A stretch of DNA of 60,010 nucleotides from Saprospiraceae bacterium (GTDB lineage: Bacteria; Bacteroidota; Bacteroidia; Chitinophagales; Saprospiraceae). Under the pieces are notes generated by a model that had not been told where the DNA came from, did no database searches, and worked only from the letters and a program-made list of their open reading frames with translations. Location of the stretch: NCBI GenBank assembly GCA_025056735.1, contig JANWVR010000149.1:1-60010 (forward strand). Reading direction: 5' to 3'. Positions 1 through 9,141 of this stretch are shown here, piece by piece. Position 1 is the first letter of the stretch; each line of letters starts with the position of its first letter. The position numbers and the translations under genes were made by a program.

Positions 1-68
1 GTGCAGGCGCTCCAGAGCGCCAAAACAACACAGGCAAAGATGAAACGAGGGAGAAGGGGTAGTGCCAT
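1..68 (-). CDS. N-terminus of a probable lipoprotein, partial
   Basis: On the minus strand an ATG at 68-66 opens a frame that stays open to the window edge (22 codons). It reads as a bacterial signal peptide: a short start, an Arg at residue 8, a hydrophobic run, and a Cys at residue 22 after Trp-Ser-Ala, which fits a loose lipobox. The gene is cut by the window start, so the mature protein is unseen and no function can be given. It would be divergent from the Nudix gene at 190. Confidence is limited by the short length. Confidence 0.45.
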   Translation of the reverse strand, partial: MALPLLPRFIFACVVLALWSAC

Positions 69-189
69 GTCCGCAGGATGTTCGTACAAAGGAGAGCGAC
101 CTTTTTGCCTTGAAACAGGCTATGTGGAAAACGGGTTCACAACAGATACCTGCGTTTTTAGTACCTTGCCCGCCTAAATAGCATCACTT

Positions 190-1104
190 ATGGCACAACC
201 TTCTGGCGCCGGGTTTTTCGTTGGCCGATTTCAGGTGTACGAACTGAATGCCGTACACGAAAAACTCATTGAGCAGATACAGAAAAAACACGAGCGCGTG
301 TACGCGGTCATTTGCACCAATCCTGCTCCGAGCCTGAGTAATCCGTTGGACGGGGAATTGCGCGAAGCTTTGTTCATGGAACGATATGGCGACACTATTC
401 AGACCCTTGAGATGCCCGATCTGCCCGATGACCGCATCTGGAGTCAGGAACTCGACCGGCGCATTCTGGAGTTGCGACCGCCCAAACCCATCGTGCTGTA
501 TGGAACGGAGGACCGTTTTGTATCCCGCTATTTAGGCCAGTTTCCTGCCAAGCCTTTAGAGGCTGTTCTGGAAGATGTGTTGGCGGCGATGCAGCCCGAA
601 GGGATAACCTCGCTGCGCGACTTTTGTGCCGGCGCCATTTACGGTGCTGTACGCCGTTACCCGACGGTGTACCCGACGGTAGATATCGCATTGTTTAGCG
701 CTGATTACCGCTGGGTGCTGCTGGCGCGCAAGGCAAACGAAACAGGTTGGCGCTTCCCAGGCGGCTTTGTGGATCCGGAAGACGAGAGCTATGAGGAGGC
801 AGCCCTGCGCGAGCTGGAAGAGGAATGCGGCGAAGTGAAGATAGACAATTTTATCTATTTAGGCTCATGCCGTATAGATGACTGGCGCTACCGCAACACG
901 CCCGATGCGGTCATGAGCCATCTGTATGCTTGTACCTTGCTGAGTGGTGAGGTTGAGGCCAATGACGACATTATCGAAGTCCAGTGGCACGATATGACGC
1001 GGCTCGACACCTCGCAATTGGTGGCGGAGCACATCCCGCTGTTCCACCTGTTGCTCCCATACTGGGAAGAGCAGGTAGAGGCCCTGGGTGGTTCAGCGCG
1101 TTAG
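190..1104 (+). CDS. NMN adenylyltransferase-like/Nudix two-domain protein
   Basis: The 304-residue protein has a nucleotidyltransferase-like N-terminal half (GRFQ at residues 12-15) and a C-terminal Nudix hydrolase domain with a Nudix box at about 191-214 (GGFVDP, then RELEEECG). This is the architecture of NadM-Nudix enzymes, which join NMN to ATP to make NAD and hydrolyse ADP-ribose in NAD recycling. The N-terminal active site looks degenerate: where the family has HxGH this protein has N-A-V-H (residues 20-23), and no clear SxTxxR signature follows. The Nudix half looks intact. The adenylyltransferase activity may therefore be lost, leaving a Nudix hydrolase; this is inferred from motifs only. 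The 3' end overlaps the convergent purA gene by 12 bases. Confidence 0.8.
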   Translation: MAQPSGAGFFVGRFQVYELNAVHEKLIEQIQKKHERVYAVICTNPAPSLSNPLDGELREALFMERYGDTIQTLEMPDLPDDRIWSQELDRRILELRPPKPIVLYGTEDRFVSRYLGQFPAKPLEAVLEDVLAAMQPEGITSLRDFCAGAIYGAVRRYPTVYPTVDIALFSADYRWVLLARKANETGWRFPGGFVDPEDESYEEAALRELEEECGEVKIDNFIYLGSCRIDDWRYRNTPDAVMSHLYACTLLSGEVEANDDIIEVQWHDMTRLDTSQLVAEHIPLFHLLLPYWEEQVEALGGSAR

Positions 1105-2361
1105 CAATTGCTCGCGGCCGGGCCCTACCGATACCATGCGGATGGGTATGCCGATGAGCGCTTCTACTTCCTCTACGTAAGCCTGGGCGGCAGCAGGAAG
1201 CTGGTCGAAGCGGCTGGCGCCGGAGAGGTTGCTTAGCCAGGAGGCGTATTTTTTCAGTGTCGGCTCTACAGCCACCTGGCAGAGGTCGTAGGGGAGCTGG
1301 TCGGTCTGCTGCCCGTGGTAGCGGTAGTGGGTTGCCACAGCGATTTCGGGCATCAAGCCCAACACGTCTAATTTGGTCATGCACAGTTCGGTAGCGCCAG
1401 TTAGCTGGATGGTATAGCGCAACTGGGGCACATCGAGCCAGCCGCAGCGGCGCGGGCGTCCCGTGGTGGAGCCAAATTCGCTGCCGGCCTGGCGCAATTG
1501 GTCGCCAAGGGTGTCGGTCAGTTCGGTGGGGAAGGGGCCGCTGCCCACGCGGGTGCAGTAGGCTTTAGAAATGCCGATGACCTGTCCGATGCGTTGTGGC
1601 GCCACGCCCAGCCCGGTGCAGACACCGGCGGTAACGGTGTTGGACGAGGTAACGAAGGGATAGGTGCCAAAATCTATGTCGAGCATGGCGCCCTGGGCGC
1701 CTTCGGCCAGCACGCGCTTGCCGTTGTTGAGGGCGTCGTTGAGGTAGTACTCGCCGTCCACGAAGGGCAGTGCGCGTAGCGCCTGAAGGCTGGCAAACCA
1801 CTCGGCTTCGGCAGCTTCGAGGTCGAAAGCGATAGGCGGGTAGAGGCGCAGCAGTTCTATGTGCTTCTGTTTGAGCATTTCATAGCGCTCGCGGAAGCCG
1901 GGCTGTTCTACATCGCCCAGGCGCAAGCCATTGCGGCCAGTTTTATCCATGTACGTAGGGCCGATGCCTTTAAGGGTGGAGCCGATTTTTGCCTGGCCCT
2001 TGTGGGCTTCGCTGGCCATATCCAACCAGCGATGCGTAGGCAGGATAAGGTGCGCTTTTCGGGCCAGCAGCAGGCGGTTTCGGTAGTCCACGCCACTGCG
2101 GTCCAACTGCTCCAGTTCACGGCGCAGTACGACGGGGTCGAGTACGACGCCGTTGCCGATGAGGTTGGTAATGTGCGGGCGAAAAATGCCGGAGGGGATG
2201 GTGTGCAGTACGTACTTCTGGCCGCCGAGGTGGAGGGTATGCCCGGCATTAGGGCCGCCCTGGAATCGGGCTACCACATCGTAGCGTTCGGCTAAGTAGT
2301 CTACGATTTTACCCTTGCCCTCGTCGCCCCATTGCAGGCCGAGGATGACGTCTATTTTCAT
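1093..2361 (-). CDS. purA: Adenylosuccinate synthetase
   Basis: PurA joins IMP and aspartate using GTP, the first committed step to AMP, in the cytoplasm. The protein is 422 residues when started at the ATG at 2361 (MKIDVILGLQWGDEGKGK), which places the family N-terminus correctly; a longer upstream frame exists but lacks family sequence. The GDEGKGK P-loop-like motif, GPTYMDKTGR and the C-terminal GPGREQ region are all visible, and the length is normal for the family. It is transcribed away from the DUF4271 gene; a candidate promoter box lies at 2435-2442. The last bases overlap the convergent Nudix gene. Confidence 0.96.
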   Translation of the reverse strand: MKIDVILGLQWGDEGKGKIVDYLAERYDVVARFQGGPNAGHTLHLGGQKYVLHTIPSGIFRPHITNLIGNGVVLDPVVLRRELEQLDRSGVDYRNRLLLARKAHLILPTHRWLDMASEAHKGQAKIGSTLKGIGPTYMDKTGRNGLRLGDVEQPGFRERYEMLKQKHIELLRLYPPIAFDLEAAEAEWFASLQALRALPFVDGEYYLNDALNNGKRVLAEGAQGAMLDIDFGTYPFVTSSNTVTAGVCTGLGVAPQRIGQVIGISKAYCTRVGSGPFPTELTDTLGDQLRQAGSEFGSTTGRPRRCGWLDVPQLRYTIQLTGATELCMTKLDVLGLMPEIAVATHYRYHGQQTDQLPYDLCQVAVEPTLKKYASWLSNLSGASRFDQLPAAAQAYVEEVEALIGIPIRMVSVGPGREQLLTR

Positions 2362-2434
2362 AAAAAAGTAATGAGAAAATGGGTATGTTGGCCCTGAAAA
2401 GGAAAGCGAAGCGACATAGGCGTCTTGAGCGGCC

Positions 2435-2442
2435 CAAAGGTA
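2435..2442 (-). promoter_or_regulatory. Bacteroidota -7 box for purA
   Basis: The minus strand reads TACCTTTG, a perfect match to the Bacteroidota -7 consensus TAnnTTTG, 74 bases before the purA start. A CAA (TTG on the minus strand) at 2465-2467 is a weak partner for the -33 element. The promoter is inferred from motif and position. Confidence 0.45.
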
Positions 2443-2467
2443 GGGCAAAGAAGTCGGGGTGGCGCAA

Positions 2468-2475
2468 TACCTTTG
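2468..2475 (+). promoter_or_regulatory. Possible -7 box directly before the DUF4271 gene
   Basis: TACCTTTG matches the TAnnTTTG consensus and ends four bases before the chosen ATG at 2480. If used, the transcript would be leaderless or nearly so. No clear -33 partner was found, so chance is possible. Confidence 0.3.
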
Positions 2476-2479
2476 CCGC

Positions 2480-3400
2480 ATGCAATGTCGGAGCTTGCTC
2501 GCGCTGTTGTTTGCTCACGTGCTGGTTGGGCTGCATGCTCAACGCGCTGCGTCCAATCCTTTCGACATAGAAGCACGCCTTCCGAAGCAGTCTGTGGGGG
2601 CTGCGCAATCAGCGCCCTCGCTCGCGCTTTCGGAGATAGCCGCCAATCCCTTTAATGTAGTGCCCCATCGGCGGGCAAACGCTGAAGCGCGCACGGAGCC
2701 GCCTACTGCTTTGCAACCGGTGCAGAAAATTGCCACCCGAAGCGCCTTTGGACCATCGCTTACAGAAGGCCAAATTTTCTGGCTGCTCGTGGGCTTACTG
2801 GCCTTTCTGGCTTTTGCCGTCGCTTCCAAGCGCGATATCGTTGTCAAGTCCTGGCGGGCATTTCTGAACGACAATGCACTTAACATCGCCCTACGCGAAG
2901 CCAGCGGCCTCATCGGAAGCACGCCGTACTACCTGCTCTACGCTAGCTTTCTGCTCAATGCCGGCATGTTTGTGTTCCTGATTGCGCGGCATTTCAATCC
3001 GGACACCTTCAACCGCATTGGCTTTCTCCTCTTGTGCCTATTGGGCGCCCCGCTGCTTTTCGTAGGTAAACATGCATTGGTCTATTTGGTGGGTATCCTC
3101 TTCCCGCTGCAGGCCGAAATGCGCCGATATAGTTTTCTTATCATGCTGTTCAACTGTGTGCTTGGCCTCTTTCTTATGCCCTTCAATTTCCTCCTGACCA
3201 GTCAGCGCCCTTACAGCGGTTTCTTAGTGTTCTGGTTGCTCGCCTTAGCCGGCATTTTTTACCTCTATCGCTACCTGCGGGCCAGCACCATCGCGGCCAA
3301 ATTTTTGCCCCAACATCTCTTCCATTTTTTGCTGTATCTTTGCAGCGTGGAATTCGCACCAGTGCTCATTTTGGTGAAACTGGTTTTCGGCGCTTCCTAA
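2480..3400 (+). CDS. DUF4271 family membrane protein
   Basis: A 306-residue protein of unknown function. The chosen start at 2480 gives a signal-like hydrophobic N-terminus ending near LHAQ; a start 21 bases upstream is possible. After a polar periplasmic stretch (about residues 20-95), hydrophobic segments begin near ILWLLVGLLAFLAF and continue to the end, about seven in all. The pattern and position match DUF4271, a Bacteroidota family that sits directly upstream of hemD. hemD starts 19 bases downstream, so the two are probably co-transcribed. A role near haem synthesis is suggested only by this linkage. Confidence 0.8.
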   Translation: MQCRSLLALLFAHVLVGLHAQRAASNPFDIEARLPKQSVGAAQSAPSLALSEIAANPFNVVPHRRANAEARTEPPTALQPVQKIATRSAFGPSLTEGQIFWLLVGLLAFLAFAVASKRDIVVKSWRAFLNDNALNIALREASGLIGSTPYYLLYASFLLNAGMFVFLIARHFNPDTFNRIGFLLLCLLGAPLLFVGKHALVYLVGILFPLQAEMRRYSFLIMLFNCVLGLFLMPFNFLLTSQRPYSGFLVFWLLALAGIFYLYRYLRASTIAAKFLPQHLFHFLLYLCSVEFAPVLILVKLVFGAS

Positions 3401-3419
3401 ACCGCTCGACACGTGCAAA

Positions 3420-4349
3420 ATGGCGTTTTTCAAGCAACTTCTTGACCTTAAATTTCCTACCCGAAAAACCCAGCCGACTCCCGCCTTAGCCGTTAATCCA
3501 AGAACTACTGAACCAGCATCTAAACACAGCTCCCAAATGTCTGCTCCAGCCGTTCCTGCCCAAGAAGAAACGCACAAGAGAGTTTATAACATCCTCATTT
3601 CTCAGGCCGCTCCGCCACCAGCACAGCGCCAGCCCTACGAAGAGTTGGAAAAGCGCTACGGCGTGCGCATAGACTTTGTGCCGTTCGTGCAGATAGAGGG
3701 CCTGACTGAAAAGGAGTTCCGAAAGAACCGCATTTACCCTTACGATTATACGGCCATTGTGTTCACCAGCCGCACCGCTGTGGACCATTTCTTTCGTCTG
3801 TGCAACGAACTGCGCATTAAAATGACGGACGAAACTCGCTATTTCTGCGCCAACGAGGGTATTGCGAATTACTTGCAGAAGTTCATCAACTTCCGCAAGC
3901 GCCGCGTCTTTAATGGAGAGCGCTCCGTTGCCGACATGCGCTCTTACATCCAGCGCCACAAGCACGAGCGCTTCTTCCTGCCCTGCAGCGACCAAGGCAA
4001 TCCGGAGGTAACGCAGTTGTTTGCCGAGATGAAAATCCCCATTCAGGAGGCCGTCATGTATCGCACGGTCAACAACGATCTGTCGCACCTGAAGGACATT
4101 AAATACGACATCATCGCCTTCTTCTCGGCGTTAGAAATCAAGTCCATGTTCGACCAGTTTCCCGACTTTAAGCAGGAAGACCGCCGCATCTGCGTCTTCG
4201 GCAAAGTCGCTCAAAAGGCGGTGGAGGAAAGCGGGCTAACGGTCAACATCTTAGCCGGCACGCCGGAAGCACCTTCCATTGCGGTGGCGTTAGAGAAGTA
4301 TCTGAAGATTTCCAACAGGGAGGTTGTTGCCAACGGCACTAAGGGCTAA
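3420..4349 (+). CDS. hemD: Uroporphyrinogen-III synthase
   Basis: HemD cyclises hydroxymethylbilane to uroporphyrinogen III in tetrapyrrole synthesis. The 309-residue protein has a low-complexity N-terminal extension of about 45 residues before the conserved core, which begins near VYNILISQ. HemD-typical segments include VFTSRTAVDHFF, the FFLPCSDQGNPEV stretch and ALEIKSMF. The start at 3420 follows the DUF4271 stop closely; an in-frame ATG at 3537 would remove the extension and give a more family-like length. A TATCTTTG box at 3335-3342, inside the upstream gene, could be an internal promoter. The stop codon overlaps the convergent glycosyltransferase remnant by four bases. Confidence 0.88.
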   Translation: MAFFKQLLDLKFPTRKTQPTPALAVNPRTTEPASKHSSQMSAPAVPAQEETHKRVYNILISQAAPPPAQRQPYEELEKRYGVRIDFVPFVQIEGLTEKEFRKNRIYPYDYTAIVFTSRTAVDHFFRLCNELRIKMTDETRYFCANEGIANYLQKFINFRKRRVFNGERSVADMRSYIQRHKHERFFLPCSDQGNPEVTQLFAEMKIPIQEAVMYRTVNNDLSHLKDIKYDIIAFFSALEIKSMFDQFPDFKQEDRRICVFGKVAQKAVEESGLTVNILAGTPEAPSIAVALEKYLKISNREVVANGTKG

Positions 4350-6048
4350 TTGCCCTGAGGTCGCTCATAGACCATGATGCGGTTTTGGTGCTGAGGCACG
4401 TAGTTGCGCAGCGCGTCGCCCTGCCGATACAGGGCACTCTGCTGAGGCGGCATTTCCACGAGCTGTACCAGATGATATTGTAGGCGATAGGTGTTGTACC
4501 AGTCGAAGATATGGTCGGGCGAGCCATCCTGCCGCAACCACGAAAGCGGCGAGTTGACGTACACCAAAAAGCGCGGTTTGGCGCGCTCAATTTCGGCTGC
4601 CATTTCGCGCTGCATGGCCTCGCTGTACGGCTGGTTTTCCATTAAAGGATAGGTATAAATCCGGTGGCGGGCAGCAGCCGGCTGTAAAAATACAACTGCG
4701 GTTCCGAGCCGATGACAGCCAGCCGGTCTCCCGGCTTCGCTCGAGCGCGCAGAAACTTGCCTACCTCGACCGTCTCAACAAATGGATTGCTGCGGCCATA
4801 AAGCCGATAGCAGACCATCTCCGGGCTTTCCTGAAAAAACACATTGCGGTGATAGCGAACGCCATAAATCGCCAAAGCCAGAAACAGCCCTACGGGCAAA
4901 AGTCCGGCCCAGCGCCCAAAGCGCCCCAATAGCCACTCGCCCCAACCCTGAACGGCCAGCCCGGTCAGCAGGGCCAGCGCTGGGAAGAAAGTGATGAAAT
5001 AATGCGAGCGGAAATAAAAACCCGGCAGCACACACAGCGCCGAAAGCACGGCAAACAGGAGCATCTGCACCCGCCAGGGCCGCAATGCCGACGATATCCA
5101 CAGCGCACTCACACCGCCCAATAGGCCCAACAGCCACAGCGGCACAACGCCCTTGGTGATGTTGGTCAGGTTAATGGTCAGGTTGTTCCAGATGCGCTCG
5201 GCATCTTTCGTGCCGGCATATTGGCGGGCATATTCTACCGTCCAGTGCCACAGGCGTTCAAAGGTGCCGTTCGCCATCGCCGACAGCAACACCAGCGCAT
5301 AGGGCAACAGCACGGCTAAGCCAAAAACAGCCAATCGCGCGCTTCCTGCAGCCCAACCGGCGCGCGGAGGCCGCCCCCACGCCGCCCAGACCAACGCCAA
5401 CGCGCCAAAAACCGGGAAGAATACCCCCTGTTGTTTGGCAATAAAAGCCAACCCAAAACACAACCCGCTATTGACAAGCAACGCCCAGCGGGGGCGCTCC
5501 AGATATTACAACAGCAGCTACCACCCCGCCAGCGCAAACAGCACATTGAAATGCGTGGCGTGCGCCATCAGGCCCAACACCGCCGGTATCAGGCACAGCA
5601 GGCCATACGTTGCCGCCGCCACTGCGCCTATTAATAGGCCGCCCATCCTGCGCCCGATGGCAAAGAGCAGGCCGATGCTGATGAGGTGCGCGACCAGTAG
5701 CCCTATCCGAATGCCTTCCGTCGTCTGGCCGAAAATGGCCATCAGCAGCGCATAGGCGTAGTATGTGCCGGGTAATTTCATGTTGTAGGCCATCTCGTAG
5801 GGCGGTATGCCCTGCAGGATGAGCTGGCCCATCAGCGCGTACTCGCCCTCGTCGCGCTCCAGCGGGACACTCAACAGGCGGACGCGCACTACGACTACCA
5901 GCAACACGGCCGCGGCTAGCAGGAGGTACGCCAGGGTGTTCAGGTTCAGCGTCGAGCGGCGCGCGGGCGTTGGCGTTTCTGCCGCCTTTTTGGGCACGAG
6001 TTTGGGTCGAGGTGGAGCGGCGGATAGGCGTTTGCGCGAAGATTTCAT
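4346..6048 (-). pseudogene. Glycosyltransferase (GT39/ArnT-like), broken in three places
   Basis: Three consecutive minus-strand pieces together form one membrane glycosyltransferase of the dolichyl-phosphate-mannose transferase/ArnT type. Piece 1 (6048-5518) has a charged N-tail, membrane segments and the luminal acidic motif RDEGEYALMG. It ends in TAG (5520-5518). The same frame meets TAA (5508-5506) four codons later and then continues as ERPRWALL and the membrane core. At 4642-4644 that frame ends in TAA just after ATGFIPIL, while a different frame continues with MENQPYSEAMQ to 4346. The junction looks like a small indel, for example loss of four bases, because homologues as I remember them read through here. 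Real decay and sequencing error both fit; three lesions in one gene favour decay. Confidence 0.8.
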
Positions 6049-6098
6049 TCCAAAAAAGACAGAATGGTGAGCTGGAAAGAGCAGGAGCAGGCCTGTTG

Positions 6099-7754
6099 TT
6101 AGCTTCCGATGAGTTCTCGAGCGGTGGCCAAGGCGGCCTCGCTGGGCGGGTCGCCGCTGAGCATAATGCCGATAGCGCGCACGCGCTCAGCGGGCGCTAA
6201 GGCACGCAGGCGCGTAACGGCCCGGCCGTTGTCCACTTCTTTGTATACAAAGTAATGGCGGTCGGCGCAGGCCGCTATTTGAGGCGTATGGGTGATGCTG
6301 ACCACCTGATGGCGATTGCTCAGCTCGCGCAGGATGGCGCCCATGCGGCGCGAGACTTCACCGCTGATTCCGGCGTCTATTTCGTCAAAAATCAGCGTGG
6401 GCAGCGGTATAGCGTCGGCCACTAAGCTTTTGGCGCACAGGGTAAGGCGCGAGAGTTCGCCGCCGGAGGCGACGTCTTTGATGGGCAGGAAGCGGCTGCC
6501 GGTGTTGGAAGCGAAAAGGAATTGCACGGCGTCGGCGCCCGTCGGGGTCAGCGTTTGGGCGGGCTGGATGTCCACCTTCAGGCGGGCATGCGGCATGGCT
6601 AACTGCGCCAGCAGGGCGTGCACTTTTTCCTCGAACGGGCCAGCCGCCTGTTGCCGGCGCTCGCTCAGGCGGTGGGCCAGCTGGCGCAGGCGCTGCTCTT
6701 GCTGCTGGATGCGTTGCTCCAATTCACCGATTTTGCCGCCCAAATCAGTGAATTCGCTCAGACGGCGCTGGAGGTCTTCCTGCAGGCGCAACAGGGCGCC
6801 GACATCTTGCACCCCGTGTTTCTTTTGCAGGCGATAGATGACGTTGAGGCGCTCCTGCACTTCGCTCATGCGCGCGGGGTCGTACTCGGTTTCTTCGCCG
6901 ATGCGCAGGCAGTCGCGGGCGATCTCTTGAAGTTCGGTCAGGGCGTTGTCCAAGCGTTCGCTAACGCTGTCGAGGGCGCCTGCCACGCGCCGCATTGGAT
7001 AAAGCGAGCGCACAATGGTCTGCAGCTGGCCAATGACGCTGTTTTCGGCTTCCGATAGGTAATGGCCTGCTGCGCCGTAGAGGCGTTTGATGTCTTCAGC
7101 GTTCGTCAGGCGGTTTAGCTCGGCTTCCAGGGCTTCTTGCTCGCCTTCCTGGAGGTTGGCCTGTTGCAGCTCTTCCCATTGGAACTGCAGAAAATCCATC
7201 TCCTGGGCCGAGCGTTGGCTGCGCTCGACAAGTTCCGCCAGCAGGCGGCGGTCGGCCTGGTATTGGCGATAGCCCTGCTGGTATTCGGCCAGCAGAGCGC
7301 TATTGTCGGCCAGCGCGTCGAGCATGCGCAGCTGGAAGTTGACCTCGTGAATATCTAAAGTGTCGAACTGTTGGTGCAAATCCACTAGCACTTCGGTTAG
7401 GCGGCGCAACACTGCGTTGTTGGCCGGAGTGTCGTTGACAAATGCGCGGCTCTTGCCCGAGGGCGACAGCTCGCGCCTGAGGACGACCTCGTCGTCGTAG
7501 TCCAGTTCGTTTTCCTCAAAAAAATCCTTCAAATCGTAGCGCGCTACATCGAACCACGCCTCGACGACGCACTTTTCGGCGTCGTTGTAAAAAATCTTGG
7601 TATCGGCGCGCTCGCCCATGACCAACCCTAAGGCGCCCAGCAGGATGGATTTACCTGCTCCCGTCTCGCCGGTGATGATGGTCAGGCGCTCGGAGAAGTC
7701 CAGCTCGGCGCGGTCAATCAGCGCATAGTTTCGGATGTGCAGGCGTTTCAACAT
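6099..7754 (-). CDS. recN: DNA repair protein RecN
   Basis: RecN is an SMC-like ATPase acting in double-strand-break repair. The 551-residue protein has an N-terminal Walker A (GETGAGKSILLG, about residues 30-41), a long glutamine- and glutamate-rich coiled-coil middle (about 155-375), and the C-terminal ABC signature VASGGELSRLTL followed by a Walker B region TLIFDEIDAGISG. Length and order fit the family. A TACTTTTG box at 7786-7779 lies 25 bases before the start. It is flanked by two damaged genes but itself looks intact. Confidence 0.96.
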   Translation of the reverse strand: MLKRLHIRNYALIDRAELDFSERLTIITGETGAGKSILLGALGLVMGERADTKIFYNDAEKCVVEAWFDVARYDLKDFFEENELDYDDEVVLRRELSPSGKSRAFVNDTPANNAVLRRLTEVLVDLHQQFDTLDIHEVNFQLRMLDALADNSALLAEYQQGYRQYQADRRLLAELVERSQRSAQEMDFLQFQWEELQQANLQEGEQEALEAELNRLTNAEDIKRLYGAAGHYLSEAENSVIGQLQTIVRSLYPMRRVAGALDSVSERLDNALTELQEIARDCLRIGEETEYDPARMSEVQERLNVIYRLQKKHGVQDVGALLRLQEDLQRRLSEFTDLGGKIGELEQRIQQQEQRLRQLAHRLSERRQQAAGPFEEKVHALLAQLAMPHARLKVDIQPAQTLTPTGADAVQFLFASNTGSRFLPIKDVASGGELSRLTLCAKSLVADAIPLPTLIFDEIDAGISGEVSRRMGAILRELSNRHQVVSITHTPQIAACADRHYFVYKEVDNGRAVTRLRALAPAERVRAIGIMLSGDPPSEAALATARELIGS

Positions 7755-7778
7755 GGCTTAGCCCGTGCATATGCAGGG

Positions 7779-7786
7779 CAAAAGTA
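7779..7786 (-). promoter_or_regulatory. Bacteroidota -7 box for recN
   Basis: The minus strand reads TACTTTTG, matching TAnnTTTG, 25 bases before the recN ATG, which would give a leader of roughly 18 bases. No convincing -33 element was found. Confidence 0.45.
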
Positions 7787-7915
7787 GCCCGACTGCGGCG
7801 GCTTCGGAGCGTTTTTTTGCCGCAGGCATGTGTCCCAGGTCTTCGGAAAAAGCAGTTCGGCGAAGGCTCCAGGGCAAGACTGCCACCCTGCAGGGTAGCG
7901 CCGCGTCCCTCAGAC

Positions 7916-8890
7916 TCAGCCATGTATCAGGTTGATGATTAGCCGGATCATGATTTCTTTTTCCTCCAGTGCGCTCTAGGCCACGGGCAGGGCTAAGGCG
8001 GTGAGGCCGTTGTCGTTGATCTTGACTTCGCCGTTTTTCTTGAAGCGGTGTTGGTTGCGCTCTAGAAACCACACGAACAGAAAAGCGCCAATGCGCTTGT
8101 TGCCGTCCACAAACGAGTGGTTTTTGATAACGAAATACAGCAGGTGTGCGGCCTGCTCCTCTACGCTGGAGTACAGGTACTGGCCGCCGAAGGTCTGCAC
8201 CACGCTCTGCAGCGAGCTGCGGAAGCTGTTGTCTTTTTCCCTGCCGAACAGGTCGGTGGCTTCCTTTTTGGCCATGAGAGACCGCTTTAGCTCGGCAATG
8301 GCAGCGATGGCCTCTTCGTATGTAATTTCATAGGTGATGGTCGTGTTCAGCTCCTCTACCGGCAGCGAGCGATTGTCGTACTGGTTGAGCAGCACAAAGC
8401 TACGGGTGTAGGCGCTCAGGATGTCCAGCAGGCCTCTGGCTTCTTGCAGCTGGAGCGTTTCGATGTTTGACGTTGCCTGAATGAGCGAGACAGCGCGCTC
8501 CAGTTGCTGCAGATTTGACGAAAGTTGCTTCAGCCGGCTCTCGTTGAGCGCGTAGCCTTTGACTAAATACTCCTTCAGCCTTTGGGTAGCCCATTGGCGA
8601 AACTGAACACCGCGCTTCGACTTCACTCGATAGCCTACGGATATGATAACATCGAGGTTGTAGAAGTTTACAGGTTTGTCCGAGTTTGCAATGTGCAAAA
8701 TTTGCACATTGCTTTTCTCGTCCAGTTCTCCTTCTGCGAATACGTTACGAATATGCTTGGTAATGACGCTGCGTTCCCTTTGGAAAAGCAGCGACATCTG
8801 TGCCTGCGTAAGCCAGACGGTATCTCCTTCCAGCCTCACTTCGAGCTCTGTTCGTCTATCCGGTGTTTGATAAATAATGATCTCGCTCAT
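7916..8890 (-). pseudogene. RhuM-Fic/DOC protein with a premature stop
   Basis: The frame opens with a RhuM-type DNA-binding-like domain (VWLTQAQMSLLFQRERSVIT, about residues 25-44; YRVKSKRGVQFRQWATQRL, 88-105) and ends in a Fic/DOC domain with the motif HSFVDGNKRIGAF (258-270). The GNKR form resembles Doc, which phosphorylates EF-Tu, rather than AMP-transferring Fic proteins (HPFxxGNGR). After residue 304 there is a TAG at 7978-7976, yet the same frame continues for 19 sense codons (SALEEKEIMIRLIINLIHG) to a TGA at 7918-7916. That tail is what I expect at the normal C-terminus, so a single GAG-to-TAG change is likely. The 304-residue product could still fold. Confidence 0.75.
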
Positions 8891-9141
8891 TTCTTCCTTT
8901 TTTTATCCGCGGCCTTATGCCACATCGAGGCATTTACTCGACGCTGTCGTAAAGGAAACACTTTTTCAACCTTTTTCGTCAGCCAGCAGAGCTATCGAAT
9001 GTTTCAAAAAGTTCGGCAGGCGCCCTCTCACGATGGTTAGAAAGACGGTAGAGGGTGAAGTCAGTCTTTTGACTCTCTTTTTTGCATCCACGGAGTAGTA
9101 GCCCCTGGTTTTTGCTTATTGTTCATTGGGCCGACAGCTAT
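8891..9141. other. Intergenic stretch with no recognisable gene
   Basis: These 251 bases separate the end of the ATPase gene from the RhuM-Fic start. Both strands were read; only short frames without family resemblance occur. The stretch is T-rich near both genes. I see no clear promoter box, hairpin or antitoxin gene. Confidence 0.5.

Noticed and set aside
1861-2295. A 144-codon plus-strand frame inside purA
   Set aside because: It lies wholly antisense to a well-conserved gene and shows no family resemblance; long antisense frames are expected in GC-rich coding DNA.
5506-5520. Recoding or stop-codon reassignment in the glycosyltransferase gene
   Set aside because: TAG and TAA end other intact genes in the window, and a third lesion is a frameshift; decay or sequence error is simpler.
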